Origin: Streptomyces pseudovenezuelae
GTDB lineage: Bacteria > Actinomycetota > Actinomycetes > Streptomycetales > Streptomycetaceae
DNA: 64,000 bases
Assembly: GCF_029892565.1 (NCBI RefSeq)
Contig: NZ_JARXVH010000024.1
Location: 44,357 to 108,356, forward strand
Direction: 5' to 3'
The notes beneath the pieces were generated by a model, which was not told where the DNA came from, did no database searches, and worked only from the letters and a program-made list of their open reading frames with translations. Positions within the stretch are counted from its first letter, which is position 1. Every line of letters starts with the position of its first letter. A program made the translations under genes and the position numbers. Of this stretch, positions 53,082 to 62,045 are shown in pieces.

Positions 53082-55735
53082 GACTCAGACATCTGTCCGT
53101 ACTGGGCGCCACGGCCGCGCTGCTGACCACCCCGGTGCAGGCGCAGGCGGCACAGTCCGGCCACACGTACCACGTCGCCCCGCAGGGCAGCGACCACGCC
53201 CACGGCACGCAGGCAAGCCCCCTGCGCACCATCGGCGCCTGCCTCGACCTCGTCCGCCCCGGCGACACCTGCCTGATCCACAAGGGCACCTACCGCGAAC
53301 AGCTCACCCCTCCCTCCGGCACCGAGGGTGCCCCGGTCACGATCGCCGCGTACGGCGACGGCCCCGTGAGCGTCGACGGAACCGAGAAGGTGACCGGCTG
53401 GAAGGACGCGGGCGGCGGACTGATCGCCGCCGACACCGACCTGCCGCCCGACCCCGACTTCAACGCGGTGTTCCTGGACAACGCCCGTGCGGCGGAAGGC
53501 CGTTGGCCCAACTCCGGCGCCGATCCGCTGAACGCCACCTGGGCCGAGGCCGACACCACCTCCACCGACCAGCACATCGACGACACGGATCTGCCGGACG
53601 CCGACTGGACGGGCGCCACCGTGCACCTGTGGGCGGGCTCCAACCCCTGGGCCCAGCAGACCGGCACCGCCACGGCCTCGGCACCCGGCAAGCTGGACTT
53701 CAAGGGCGGCAACTACCGCTGCACCCCGCTGTGCATGGGCAACCAGCCCTACCGCAACTACTACCTCGTCGGGTCGAAGGCCGCCCTCGACCAGCCGGGG
53801 GAGTGGTACTACGACAAGGCCGCGCACCGGCTCTACCTGGTCCCCCCGAAGGGCGGCATCGCCAGACACACGGTGACCGCCAAGCACCGGCTGTGGGGCG
53901 TCGACCTGAGCGACAGCTCGTACGTCACCGTGCGCGGCCTGGACCTGTGGGGAACCTCGCTGCGCACGGGCAAGTCCAGTACGGGAGTCGTGGTCGACCG
54001 ACTGCACGCCACGTACATCTCCGAGTACTCCACCCTGCCCATGCCGCCGGACAGCGACCTCGCGACCGAGCCGGCCGAGGGGCACATCGTCGCCTCCCGC
54101 ATCCTCGACTCCGGCGTCCAGGTCCTCGGCACCGGCAACACCCTGAAGAACAGCGAGATCGCCCAGTCGGCCGGTGACGGCGTTCTGGTACGCGGCAACG
54201 GCAACACCGTCACCAACAACTACATTCACGACGTCGGCTGGATGGGCAGCTACACCCCCGGTATCGAGATCAACGGCAACGGCCACACGGTCACCCACAA
54301 CACGATCCGGCGCACCGGACGGGCGGCCATCGACACCGCCTACCAGATCAACGGCACCGAGTACCACGACAACCGCATCGCCTACAACGACATCTCCGAA
54401 GCGATGCGCACCTCCCGCGACGGTTCGCCCTTCTACGTGTGCTGCTACCTGAACGGCACCGGAAGCTCCATCGACCACAACACCGCGCACGACTCCAGTG
54501 GCCAGAACGGCTACTACGTCGACAACTACTCCGGCCACTTCAAGCTGCACCACAACGTGGCCTGGAACACCGGTGCCCGGGGCGTCTACTTCAACGGCCA
54601 CACCGGCCCCAGCATCGCCAACGAGGACCACAACTCCAGCTACGGCGTGGGCATCGGTACCGCCTCGTCCGCCCTCGGCGGTGCGACGGACGCGTCTGGC
54701 TCGTACTTCAGCAACATCATCGGTCCCAAGCCGGTCACCGCGACGCAGACCGGCAACCCGCTGCCGATCGTCCGTTCCAACCTGATCAGCGCCACCCCCG
54801 GCTACACGAACGCCGTCAACGGCGAGCTGTGGCTGACGCCCGGGTCACCCGCCATCGACGCCGGCGAGGTGGTCGACGGCATCACCACCGACACCCTGGG
54901 CACGGCCCCCGACCAGGGCGCCTACGAGTACGGCGCACCCATCTGGTCCACCGGCTGCGACCTGCCCGGCTGTCAGCAGCGGGTACGGCACGGCAACTGG
55001 AGTGCCACCGCAAGCGACGGAAGCAACGCCGCCGTCACCGTGGACGGCGACATCAACACCCGCTGGACGGGCACTGCCCCGCAGGCCGCCGGCCAGTCCC
55101 TCACCGTCGACCTCGGCGAGAGCAAGACGTTCAACCGGCTCTCCCTCGACGCGGGCCGCGACACCGGCGGCCAGCAGCCATACGGCTTCACGGTCTCCGT
55201 CAGCGGTGACGGCACGCACTGGGGCGAGCCTCTCGCCCGTGTCTCCGGCCGCTCCTTCACCCAGGACGCGGTGTTCCCCCAGCAGACCACCGCCCGCTAT
55301 GTGCGGATCACGCTCACCGCGAGCGGACCCACGCCCTGGGTCGTCAACGACATCCGGCTGTACGGCGCTGGGCCCGACGCCGCTTCGACGCTCCAGGCCG
55401 AAAAGGCCACGACCGTACACGGGATGGGGCGCGGCACAGCGGCCACCGGAGTCCTCAGCTCCGGCGATTGGGTGGCCTTCCGCAAGGCCAACGTCGACGG
55501 AAAGCACCTCACCGCACGACTCAACTCCACCTGCACGAAGGGCTGCTCACTCCAACTGCGCCTGGACGCGCCGGACGGCCCGCTAGCCGCATCGGTGCCC
55601 GTCACAGGCAAGGGTGACTGGCAGGAGCAGACCGTGACCCTGAAGCGCGAGGTCACCGGCACGCACGACCTCTACCTCGTGGCGAAGGGCACGAGTCGGC
55701 TCGCCGCGCTCGACTGGCTGACGATCAGGCCCTGA
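53078..55735 (+). CDS. Secreted right-handed beta-helix protein with discoidin and CBM6-like domains
   Basis: An 885-residue exoprotein. A signal peptide (LSVLGATAALLTTPVQAQAA) precedes a parallel beta-helix (DUF1565-like start HVAPQGSDHAHGTQASPL, later repeats of NTVTNNYIHDVG type). An F5/8C discoidin-like domain spans about residues 640-770, and a CBM6-like domain (LQAEKATTVHGMG to LDWLTIRP) ends the protein. The fold suggests a polysaccharide lyase or glycosidase. The start is TTG 53078, overlapping the previous stop (TTGA), with GGAG seven bases upstream; no ATG or GTG fits. Confidence 0.85.
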   Translation: MRLRHLSVLGATAALLTTPVQAQAAQSGHTYHVAPQGSDHAHGTQASPLRTIGACLDLVRPGDTCLIHKGTYREQLTPPSGTEGAPVTIAAYGDGPVSVDGTEKVTGWKDAGGGLIAADTDLPPDPDFNAVFLDNARAAEGRWPNSGADPLNATWAEADTTSTDQHIDDTDLPDADWTGATVHLWAGSNPWAQQTGTATASAPGKLDFKGGNYRCTPLCMGNQPYRNYYLVGSKAALDQPGEWYYDKAAHRLYLVPPKGGIARHTVTAKHRLWGVDLSDSSYVTVRGLDLWGTSLRTGKSSTGVVVDRLHATYISEYSTLPMPPDSDLATEPAEGHIVASRILDSGVQVLGTGNTLKNSEIAQSAGDGVLVRGNGNTVTNNYIHDVGWMGSYTPGIEINGNGHTVTHNTIRRTGRAAIDTAYQINGTEYHDNRIAYNDISEAMRTSRDGSPFYVCCYLNGTGSSIDHNTAHDSSGQNGYYVDNYSGHFKLHHNVAWNTGARGVYFNGHTGPSIANEDHNSSYGVGIGTASSALGGATDASGSYFSNIIGPKPVTATQTGNPLPIVRSNLISATPGYTNAVNGELWLTPGSPAIDAGEVVDGITTDTLGTAPDQGAYEYGAPIWSTGCDLPGCQQRVRHGNWSATASDGSNAAVTVDGDINTRWTGTAPQAAGQSLTVDLGESKTFNRLSLDAGRDTGGQQPYGFTVSVSGDGTHWGEPLARVSGRSFTQDAVFPQQTTARYVRITLTASGPTPWVVNDIRLYGAGPDAASTLQAEKATTVHGMGRGTAATGVLSSGDWVAFRKANVDGKHLTARLNSTCTKGCSLQLRLDAPDGPLAASVPVTGKGDWQEQTVTLKREVTGTHDLYLVAKGTSRLAALDWLTIRP

Positions 55736-55826
55736 CCCCCGACGACCGGCCGGGCAGCGGGATACCGAACCCCGCTGCCCGGCCCCGCCGAATCCGTATC
55801 CACGACCAGAAATGGGAGGCAGCCAG

Positions 55827-58151
55827 GTGACCGCGCCAACAGGGAACGGGATCTCTCGAAGAGGTGTGATCGGCACGGCAGCCGCGGTCGCCGCCGCCGG
55901 CTGGACAGCAGGGTCCGGCACCGCCTGGGCGGCGCCACGGTCGCCCGAAGGCGCGGAGGACGTGTACGAACGCATGGCCAGAGCCGCCGCCCTGCGCTGG
56001 CGGCGGCTGCCCGGCGACTGGAAGGACGGCCCCTTCCTCGGCAACGGTCTCCTCGGGGTACAGGTCTACCGAGGCGCGACAGCCAACTCCCTAAAGGTCA
56101 TGGTCAGCCACAGTCAGGTGCAGGACCAGCGACCGCAGTGGCGTGCCCCGTACGGCTTCTCCCGTCTGCCCATAGGCCATTTCGACCTCACGCTCGCCGG
56201 TGAGGTGACCGGAGTCGACTGGACCCTGGACCTCTGGGACGCCGAACTGCGCGGCACCGTCACCACCACCCGCGGCAGCGTCCGCTTCTCGATGCTGGTG
56301 CACAACGCCCGCACCGCGCTGCTGATCTCCACCCGGCCCAGCGCCGGCGAGGAGACCGCGGCATGGTCGTTCACGTGGCTGCCCGCCATCTCGCCCCGCG
56401 AGAAGGACAAACCCGCCGACTACACGGGCAACCCGGACCCCCGCACCGGATCCGCCGGCGCCACCCACTACGTCGAGCAGCCGCTGATCGCGGGCGGCGG
56501 ATGGACCACCGCCTGGCGCGAACGGCGCGTCGGCAGCGGCAGGTTGCTGGCCGCGCACATCGTCTACGGCTTCCCCGAGGACCTCTCGCGCACGACGCAG
56601 CGGGCCGTCACCGAGGTAGGGCGCACGCTCTCCGCGGACCCGGACGACCTGGTGCGCGTCCACCGCGCCTGGTGGCACCGCTTCTACCGGCGCAGCTTGG
56701 TCTCGGTCCCGGACAAACGCATTCAGGACTTCTACTGGATCCAGCTCTACAAGGCCGCCTGCGCCACCCGGGCCGGCGGGCCCTCTATGTCGGAGTGGGG
56801 GCCGTGGTACCCGGAGACGGGCGGCAGCTGGAGCGCCGTCTGGTGGAACCTGAACGTGCAGATCGCGACGTGGCTGATCCAGGGATCCGATCACCCCGAA
56901 CTCGACTCCGTGACCTCCACCTTCAAGAGCTTCGAGAAGTACCTGCCGCAGTCCGTCCCGCCGGAGTACCAGGACGGCGCGACCTACGCCCTGGCCCACC
57001 CCTCGGACTGGATGCTGCGCCCCGGCGCCAAGACGGTCGGCATCCCCGGCACCTCCACGAAGACCGACAACAACGGCAACCTCATCTGGGCCATGCACAA
57101 TGTCTGGCTCAGCTACCGCCACAGCATGGACGTGTCGATCGTGCGTGACGTCCTCTACCCGATCCTCGTGAAGGCGGTGAACTTCTACGACCACTTCCTG
57201 TACGAGGGCAGCGACGGCAAGCTGCACCTGCCGCTCACCCGGTCGCCCGAGTGGGCGGACGCCACCGACTGCACCTACGACCTCTCCCTGATCCGCTGGG
57301 GCTGCGCCACCCTCCTCGACTGCCTGCGCATTCTCCGCACGGACCATCCGCGCGCCGGACGCTGGCGCGAGACCCTCCAGCGCCTGGTGGAGTACCCGCG
57401 TGACGAGACCGGCATCAACATCGGCGCCGGCAAACCCCTCACCGAGTCGCACCGGCACTTCTCGCACATGCTGTGGCTCTTCCCGCTGCACGAGCTGAAC
57501 TGGGACCGCCCCTCCGACCGGGACACCATCCGGACGACCTTCGACCACTGGGTCAAGGACCGCAGCCTGTGGGCCGGTTACAGCTACGCCGCCGCGTCCT
57601 CGATGGCCTCCCTGACGGAACGACCCGAGGACGCCCTCGACTTCCTCACCTACTTCACCGACGGCAACGTCATCAAGAACGCGTGGATGACCCCGAACAC
57701 CATGTACGTGGAGGGCGGCAACCTGGCCGTCGAGAGCCCCCTGACGGCGGCCCAGTCCGTCCTCGACATGGTCGTGCAGAGCCACGGCGGAGTCGTACGA
57801 GTCCTCCCCTCGGTATCGCGCCGCTGGCCCGACGTGTCGGTCCAAGCCCTGCGTACCCAAGGCGCGTTCCTCGTCGACGCCGACCGATCAGATGGCCGTA
57901 CCCGATGGGTGCGCGTCCACAGTGAGGTGGGCGCGCCCCTCGTTCTGGACCACGGCATCGACGGTGCCATCGACGTACGGGACGAACGCGGGCGGCGGCT
58001 GCGGCACCGGGAGACGGGGCCCGGCCGCATCGAGATCCCGCTCGGCCGGGACGAAACGGCCGTCGTCCTGCCGCGCGGCACCGACCCGGACCTGCGTGCG
58101 CGGGATGTGCCGGCCGTCGGCGACGCAAAGCCGTGGGGGCTGCCGGACTGA
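55827..58151 (+). CDS. Tat-exported GH95-like glycoside hydrolase
   Basis: A 774-residue enzyme with a twin-arginine signal (SRRGVIGTAAAVAAAG). An N-terminal beta domain with GPFLGNGLLGVQVYRG leads to an (alpha/alpha)6 barrel (WNLNVQIATWLIQG, TESHRHFSHMLWLFPLHEL) and a C-terminal beta domain, the layout of GH95/GH65-type alpha-fucosidase-like enzymes. GTG 55827 has GGGAGG seven bases upstream and is preferred to ATG 55812, which overlaps that site. It follows the beta-helix gene by 91 bases and is probably co-transcribed. Confidence 0.8.
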   Translation: MTAPTGNGISRRGVIGTAAAVAAAGWTAGSGTAWAAPRSPEGAEDVYERMARAAALRWRRLPGDWKDGPFLGNGLLGVQVYRGATANSLKVMVSHSQVQDQRPQWRAPYGFSRLPIGHFDLTLAGEVTGVDWTLDLWDAELRGTVTTTRGSVRFSMLVHNARTALLISTRPSAGEETAAWSFTWLPAISPREKDKPADYTGNPDPRTGSAGATHYVEQPLIAGGGWTTAWRERRVGSGRLLAAHIVYGFPEDLSRTTQRAVTEVGRTLSADPDDLVRVHRAWWHRFYRRSLVSVPDKRIQDFYWIQLYKAACATRAGGPSMSEWGPWYPETGGSWSAVWWNLNVQIATWLIQGSDHPELDSVTSTFKSFEKYLPQSVPPEYQDGATYALAHPSDWMLRPGAKTVGIPGTSTKTDNNGNLIWAMHNVWLSYRHSMDVSIVRDVLYPILVKAVNFYDHFLYEGSDGKLHLPLTRSPEWADATDCTYDLSLIRWGCATLLDCLRILRTDHPRAGRWRETLQRLVEYPRDETGINIGAGKPLTESHRHFSHMLWLFPLHELNWDRPSDRDTIRTTFDHWVKDRSLWAGYSYAAASSMASLTERPEDALDFLTYFTDGNVIKNAWMTPNTMYVEGGNLAVESPLTAAQSVLDMVVQSHGGVVRVLPSVSRRWPDVSVQALRTQGAFLVDADRSDGRTRWVRVHSEVGAPLVLDHGIDGAIDVRDERGRRLRHRETGPGRIEIPLGRDETAVVLPRGTDPDLRARDVPAVGDAKPWGLPD

Positions 58152-58167
58152 GTCGTGGCAGTCACGT

Positions 58168-58198
58168 CGGCGTCGGCCTGTCGCACAGGCCGACGCCG
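58168..58198 (+). terminator. Strong stem-loop after GH95-like gene
   Basis: Perfect 14-bp arms (CGGCGTCGGCCTGT / ACAGGCCGACGCCG) with a CGC loop start 17 bases past the stop. It probably ends the long operon that begins at 48157. Confidence 0.8.
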
Positions 58199-58399
58199 AA
58201 GAGGCATGCCAATTCATCGGGTGTATCAACGACTTGAGCGGACTTGACGTTGCCTCGCCCGTTTCGCCATCGGCCGTGGTTGCCTTCCGCCCCCAGTTAA
58301 TAGTCTGGTCCAAGTCATTGACTCCTCCGATGTATTGAGGTTGCCTGCTTTCCGCGCTCCCCACCTCCCCACCCTCACTTCACCGGAAAGGGACACGCC

Positions 58400-59080
58400 A
58401 TGAACAGGAGATCCGTCTTACGGGCTGGTGCCGGTCTGCTGTCCGGCGGTGCCGCGCTCGCACTGCCGTCCGCCGCCCTTGCCGCCACGGCGCCCGCTGC
58501 CTCCCCGACCGACGGCTGGAGCAAGACCTCGTTCACCTACAGCTGGCAGAAGCCCTGGAACCTCGACCTCGGCGACCGGCACAGCTACAGCGGCGGCGTC
58601 GACCGCATGTGGGTGTACGCCACCGACGAGCCGTTCCAGGAGGGCAGCTCCACAGACCCGCGTACCGAGATGCGCTGGAAGGTCGACTACACCACGGGCG
58701 ACCGTATGTGGGACGCCGACGTCTACCTCCCGTCCGGCACCGACGGGGCGTCCTTCGTCCAGATCCTGCGGAGCGTGCACCCCTCGAGCACCCCCGCCAC
58801 CGACATCATGCTCAACATCTACAAGACCAACGGCGGCACCGTACGGCGCTACGACGGCACCGTGCTCAAGACGGGCGCGTACGACACCTGGTTCAACGTG
58901 AAGATCGCCCACGAGGCGAGGTCCGGGACCGGCACCGTCAGGGTCTACTTCGACGACTCCCTCGTCTTGACCGTCGACGACCGGGGCCCCGCCACCCGCT
59001 ACTTCAAAAACGGTGTGTACAACCACGGTTCCGGCCGCGCCGAGGCCCGCTTCCGCAACATCCAGTACTGGACACGGTGA
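58400..59080 (+). CDS. Secreted polysaccharide-lyase-like protein (jelly roll)
   Basis: A 226-residue protein with a twin-arginine-like signal (NRRSVLRAGAGLLSGGAALA) and a mature beta-rich domain. It has DPRTEMRWKVDYTTGDRMWD and FVQILRSV, with later strands ending FRNIQYWTR. The Arg-x-Glu and Tyr/Gln-Ile pattern is like concanavalin-type polysaccharide lyases (PL7/PL20-like). It has its own upstream gap of 248 bases, so it may have its own promoter. It probably cuts the same polysaccharide as the preceding operon. The family assignment is tentative. Confidence 0.7.
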   Translation: MNRRSVLRAGAGLLSGGAALALPSAALAATAPAASPTDGWSKTSFTYSWQKPWNLDLGDRHSYSGGVDRMWVYATDEPFQEGSSTDPRTEMRWKVDYTTGDRMWDADVYLPSGTDGASFVQILRSVHPSSTPATDIMLNIYKTNGGTVRRYDGTVLKTGAYDTWFNVKIAHEARSGTGTVRVYFDDSLVLTVDDRGPATRYFKNGVYNHGSGRAEARFRNIQYWTR

Positions 59081-59211
59081 CCCGTCACGCGCGGACGGCA
59101 GGCTCTCGCCTGCTCGGCGGCACCGTCCAGCTGACCCAAGAGGGCCTCTGAAAAGCCTGTCAGCGGGAAGTTGCCTGGTAACGGGGTGGTGGTGCACTTT
59201 CGGGGGCTGGA

Positions 59212-59520
59212 GTGTGTGAGCTGCGTACCCGTTGCTCGACGGATCTGTCCGATCCGGAGTGGGAGATCCTCTGTCCGCTGGTTCCGGCGGTCAGGCCCGG
59301 TGGTCGACCGGCGAAACACACGCGGCGGGAGATCCTCAACGCGCTGGCCTACTGGCTGCGGACCGGCTGTGCCTGGAGACTGCTGCCGCACGATCTGCCG
59401 CCGTGGCAGACGGTCTACCACTACTGGCGGCGATGGCAGCAAGTAGGCGTGTGGGAGCGGATGTTGACGGAGCTGCGTGAACGCGAGCGGGTGCAGCTCG
59501 GCCGTGAAGTTTCCCCGTGA
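59212..59520 (+). pseudogene. IS5-family transposase, N-terminal fragment
   Basis: The frame reads the DUF4096-type start (LSDPEWEILCPLVPAVRPGG, then GCAWRLLPHDLPPWQTVYHY). It ends at 102 residues against an IS3 fragment on the other strand. The catalytic part is absent. Confidence 0.8.
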
Positions 59521-59537
59521 TCTTGGACACCCGTTGG

Positions 59538-60360
59538 TTATGCCGCGAGGGCGTGTTGATGCCGCTGCCTGGTCTCGGCCGGGGTGAAGTAGCCGAAGGT
59601 CTTGTGCTTGCGCAGGCGGCGGCGGTTGTAGAAGGTCTCGATGAAGGTGAAGACCTCGGCGCGGGCGGTGGCGCGGTCGGGCCAGATGCGGGTGCCGATC
59701 TCTTCCTTGAGTAGGGCCAAGAAACTCTCCGCGGCCGCGTTGTCGAAGCATGATCCGGTACGTCCGCAACTGTTCCGCAGTCCCAACTCCCTTATGCAGT
59801 CGCAGAATTGGGTCGAGGTGTATTCGCTGCCGCGGTCACTGTGGATCACGCAGTCGGGCTCCAGGTTCCCTCGGCCGTAGGCCATGTCGAGGGCGTCCAC
59901 GACGAGTTCTGCGCGGTGGTGATCAGCCATGGCATAACCGACGACCTCGCGGGTGGCCAGGTCCAGCCAGCAGGCGAGGTAGAGCCATCCCTCGGCAGTG
60001 GGCAGGTAGCTGATATCGCCGACCAGCCTGATCCCGGGCCGCTCGGCGTGGAAGTCGCGGCCGATCAGGTCAGGGGCCGGCTTCGCCTTCTTGTCGGGCC
60101 GGGTCAACGAACGGCGCTCGCGCCGGGTGACGCCTCGGATGTCGCGCTCGCGCATCACGCGGGCGATGCGCTTGCGGTTCACCCGCCGCCCCGACGCCGC
60201 AGTTCGGCGTGGATGCGCGGGACACCGTAGGTACGGCGGGAGGCGACGTGCAGCACCGTGATCTCGTGCGCGAGCGCGTCGTCGGCGGCCTGCCGGGCAT
60301 GGCGGGCGGCCTCGCCCTCGCGCCACGCGTAGTAGGAGGAGCCTGCCAGGGCTTCGACGA
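59538..60360 (-). pseudogene. IS3-family OrfB transposase, 5' truncated and frameshifted
   Basis: The main frame carries the integrase core: Asp in RLVGDISYLPT, Asp in CVIHSDRGSEYTS and Glu in AAAESFLALLKEE, ending FGYFTPAETR. Upstream, at about 60195, one base is missing, so the N-terminal part (LAGSSYYAWREGEAA, ASRRTYGVPRIHAELRR) is in another frame. The 5' end joins a group II intron fragment at about 60360. Confidence 0.85.
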
Positions 60361-60513
60361 CCGGTGAACGTCGGTCGCCAACTTGCCCCTCGCCTCGGCG
60401 GTGAGGGCACGCTGCCCATCGATGCCAGCGGTCTTGCGGCCACTGCTCTGCTGCGTCACTCGTTTCACGCTGACCAGCGTGTTGCTGCGGCTGCGCAGCA
60501 TGAGCTTCTGCAA
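60361..60513 (-). pseudogene. Group II intron reverse transcriptase, N-terminal fragment
   Basis: 51 residues (LQKLMLRSRSNTLVSVKRV, then GRKTAGIDGQRALTAEAR) match the N-terminal region of group II intron reverse transcriptase/maturases. The remainder, including the RT motifs, is missing where IS3 sequence begins. Confidence 0.7.
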
Positions 60514-60519
60514 GTCGTC

Positions 60520-60648
60520 GACCGCGGCACCCCCGTCGAGGCCGCCTGCCGCATCATCGTCCTCGAAGACCAGCTCGAAGAAGCCCAGCGCACCAACGCC
60601 GAACACCGCCGTACCGACCCATCAGTGAACCCGACGGCCACGACCTGA
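60520..60648 (+). other. Short coding-like C-terminal fragment
   Basis: About 42 codons with strong GC third-position bias (TPVEAACRIIVLEDQLEEAQ, then RTNAEHRRTDPS), helical and ending at a stop, on the strand opposite to the intron fragment. No start codon or family is seen. It is probably the tail of a lost gene. Confidence 0.3.
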
Positions 60649-60691
60649 AACGGCTGAGACCTGAGGGCTCTCCCAGGAGCTTCGCGGCTGC

Positions 60692-60743
60692 CGCCCACGC
60701 ATGCTGCCCGGAAGGCAGGCGTTCCGGGCAGCATGCGTGGGCG
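60692..60743. terminator. Perfect 22-bp hairpin
   Basis: CGCCCACGCATGCTGCCCGG (plus AA) at 60692-60713 pairs base for base with 60722-60743 across an 8-base loop GGCAGGCG. It lies directly downstream of the membrane-protein pseudogene (minus) and after the IS debris (plus). A 22-bp perfect stem is unusually strong; it may be a bidirectional terminator. Confidence 0.8.
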
Positions 60744-60753
60744 CGTCCTTGCC

Positions 60754-61542
60754 TTATGCTGCGGCGTGCGCGGCCCTGTCGCGTTGTGACACGGTCAGGT
60801 AGCCGACGAATCCGATGATCGCGGCCGTCCAGGCGAGGGTGACGGGCGACAGACCGAGGCCGAGGCCACCGCGGGTGTGGGGGAGTGCCATCCAGTCGGC
60901 GAGTGAGGTTACCAGGGGGCGGGTGACGACGTACGCGGTCCAGAAGGCGGTGACCGCGCCCTCGGGTGCCGAGGCGGTGGGCCAGGGCGGGTGCGCAGAT
61001 GGTGGTGGCGAAGAGGGCGACCGAGCCCAGGTAGCCGAAGCCGATCGTGGCGGTCAGGCGCCCGCGGCGGTGCCGAGGGCGAAGGTTGCGAGGACGCTGC
61101 CCAGTAGAACCCCTCGCGGCGGCGCGTCCGGATGGTGTGGATGGACAGGGTGCGCTCGCTCGGGTACCAGAGGGCGAAGTTCGCGGCCAGTGCGGTGAGG
61201 AAGGCCGGGGCCGAGACGGCGTAGGGCCCGCCGAGGCTGGCGTGCAGGACGTCGGCGGCCATGGTGCCGAACACGCTGACCATGACGACGGCCGTCCAGT
61301 ACGCCCAGGCGACGTAGCGGCTGAGCATGAAGTGGACGGCGAGGGAGGCCGTCAGGGCGAGAGCGCCGAGCGCGACCGCCGGGATCGGGCCGAGGGTTCG
61401 GGCCAGGAGGTCTGACGCGGTCTCCCATGCCCGTGGTCAGGAGCTTGACGATCCAGAAGTAGACGGTGACCTCCGGCACCTTGTTCGCCAACTGGCGTAC
61501 GGGGGCGATGGGGTGGTCGTCGAGTAAGTGCTCCGCGGTCAT
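60754..61542 (-). pseudogene. COG4705-type integral membrane protein with several frameshifts
   Basis: The start ATG 61542 gives HPIAPVRQLANKVPEVTVYF and WIVKLLTTGMG, then the frame shifts near 61415 to HFMLSRYVAWAYWTAVVMVS. It shifts again near 61105 (LATFALGTAAG), then near 61075 (TIGFGYLGSVALF), and after about 60985 to GAVTAFWTAYVVTRPL, ending YLTVSQRDRAAHAAA. All pieces belong to one family of about 260 residues with 6-7 helices. Four frame changes in 790 bases rule out function. Confidence 0.85.
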
Positions 61543-62045
61543 GATCCGCACGACGGCACGTCGAGCATGAACGCAATCTGAATGGTGCGCGGGGCAGCGG
61601 CGGCACGTAGTACTGCGGTACGACCCGGCGGGTGTGGATCAGTCCCCGGTACCACCGAATCGGGGTGGTGTGGCGTTTGAACGGCGGCGCGCGCCACTGA
61701 CCGCATCTGCCGGCCTCCTTCCCGACCGCCGCGAGGACGGTCGCCGACCTCGGCACGGTGTACTCCCCGCCCGCCTACACCACGACCACGAAAATTGCCG
61801 CGGCCGCCGAACCGGACGGCACGGGCAGCCGGCGTCTGTTGCCGGGCGCGCCGGACTCGTGCCCCGTGCACTACGACGCCTGGTGACCAACGGGGCGACC
61901 GCGCCGTCCGCGACCCTGCTGGCGACCGCCCGTACCGAACTGTCGGCGTGGGTGGCGCGGAAGGTGGGGTGACCGCGCCGGAGACGACGCGGGGGCGGGC
62001 GATGGTCACCGTCGCCCGCCCCCGCCGTGCCGTACCGGGCGGCCG
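61543..62045. other. Gap with no clear gene
   Basis: About 500 bases. A plus-strand stretch ending at 61971 (TNGATAPSATLLATAR, then TELSAWVARKVG) has coding-like bias and may be the tail of a lost gene, but no start or family is seen. Confidence 0.35.

Noticed and set aside
56091..57860. 589-codon minus-strand frame opposite the GH95-like gene
   Set aside because: It is a shadow frame; the plus strand has signal peptide, catalytic-domain motifs and correct codon bias.
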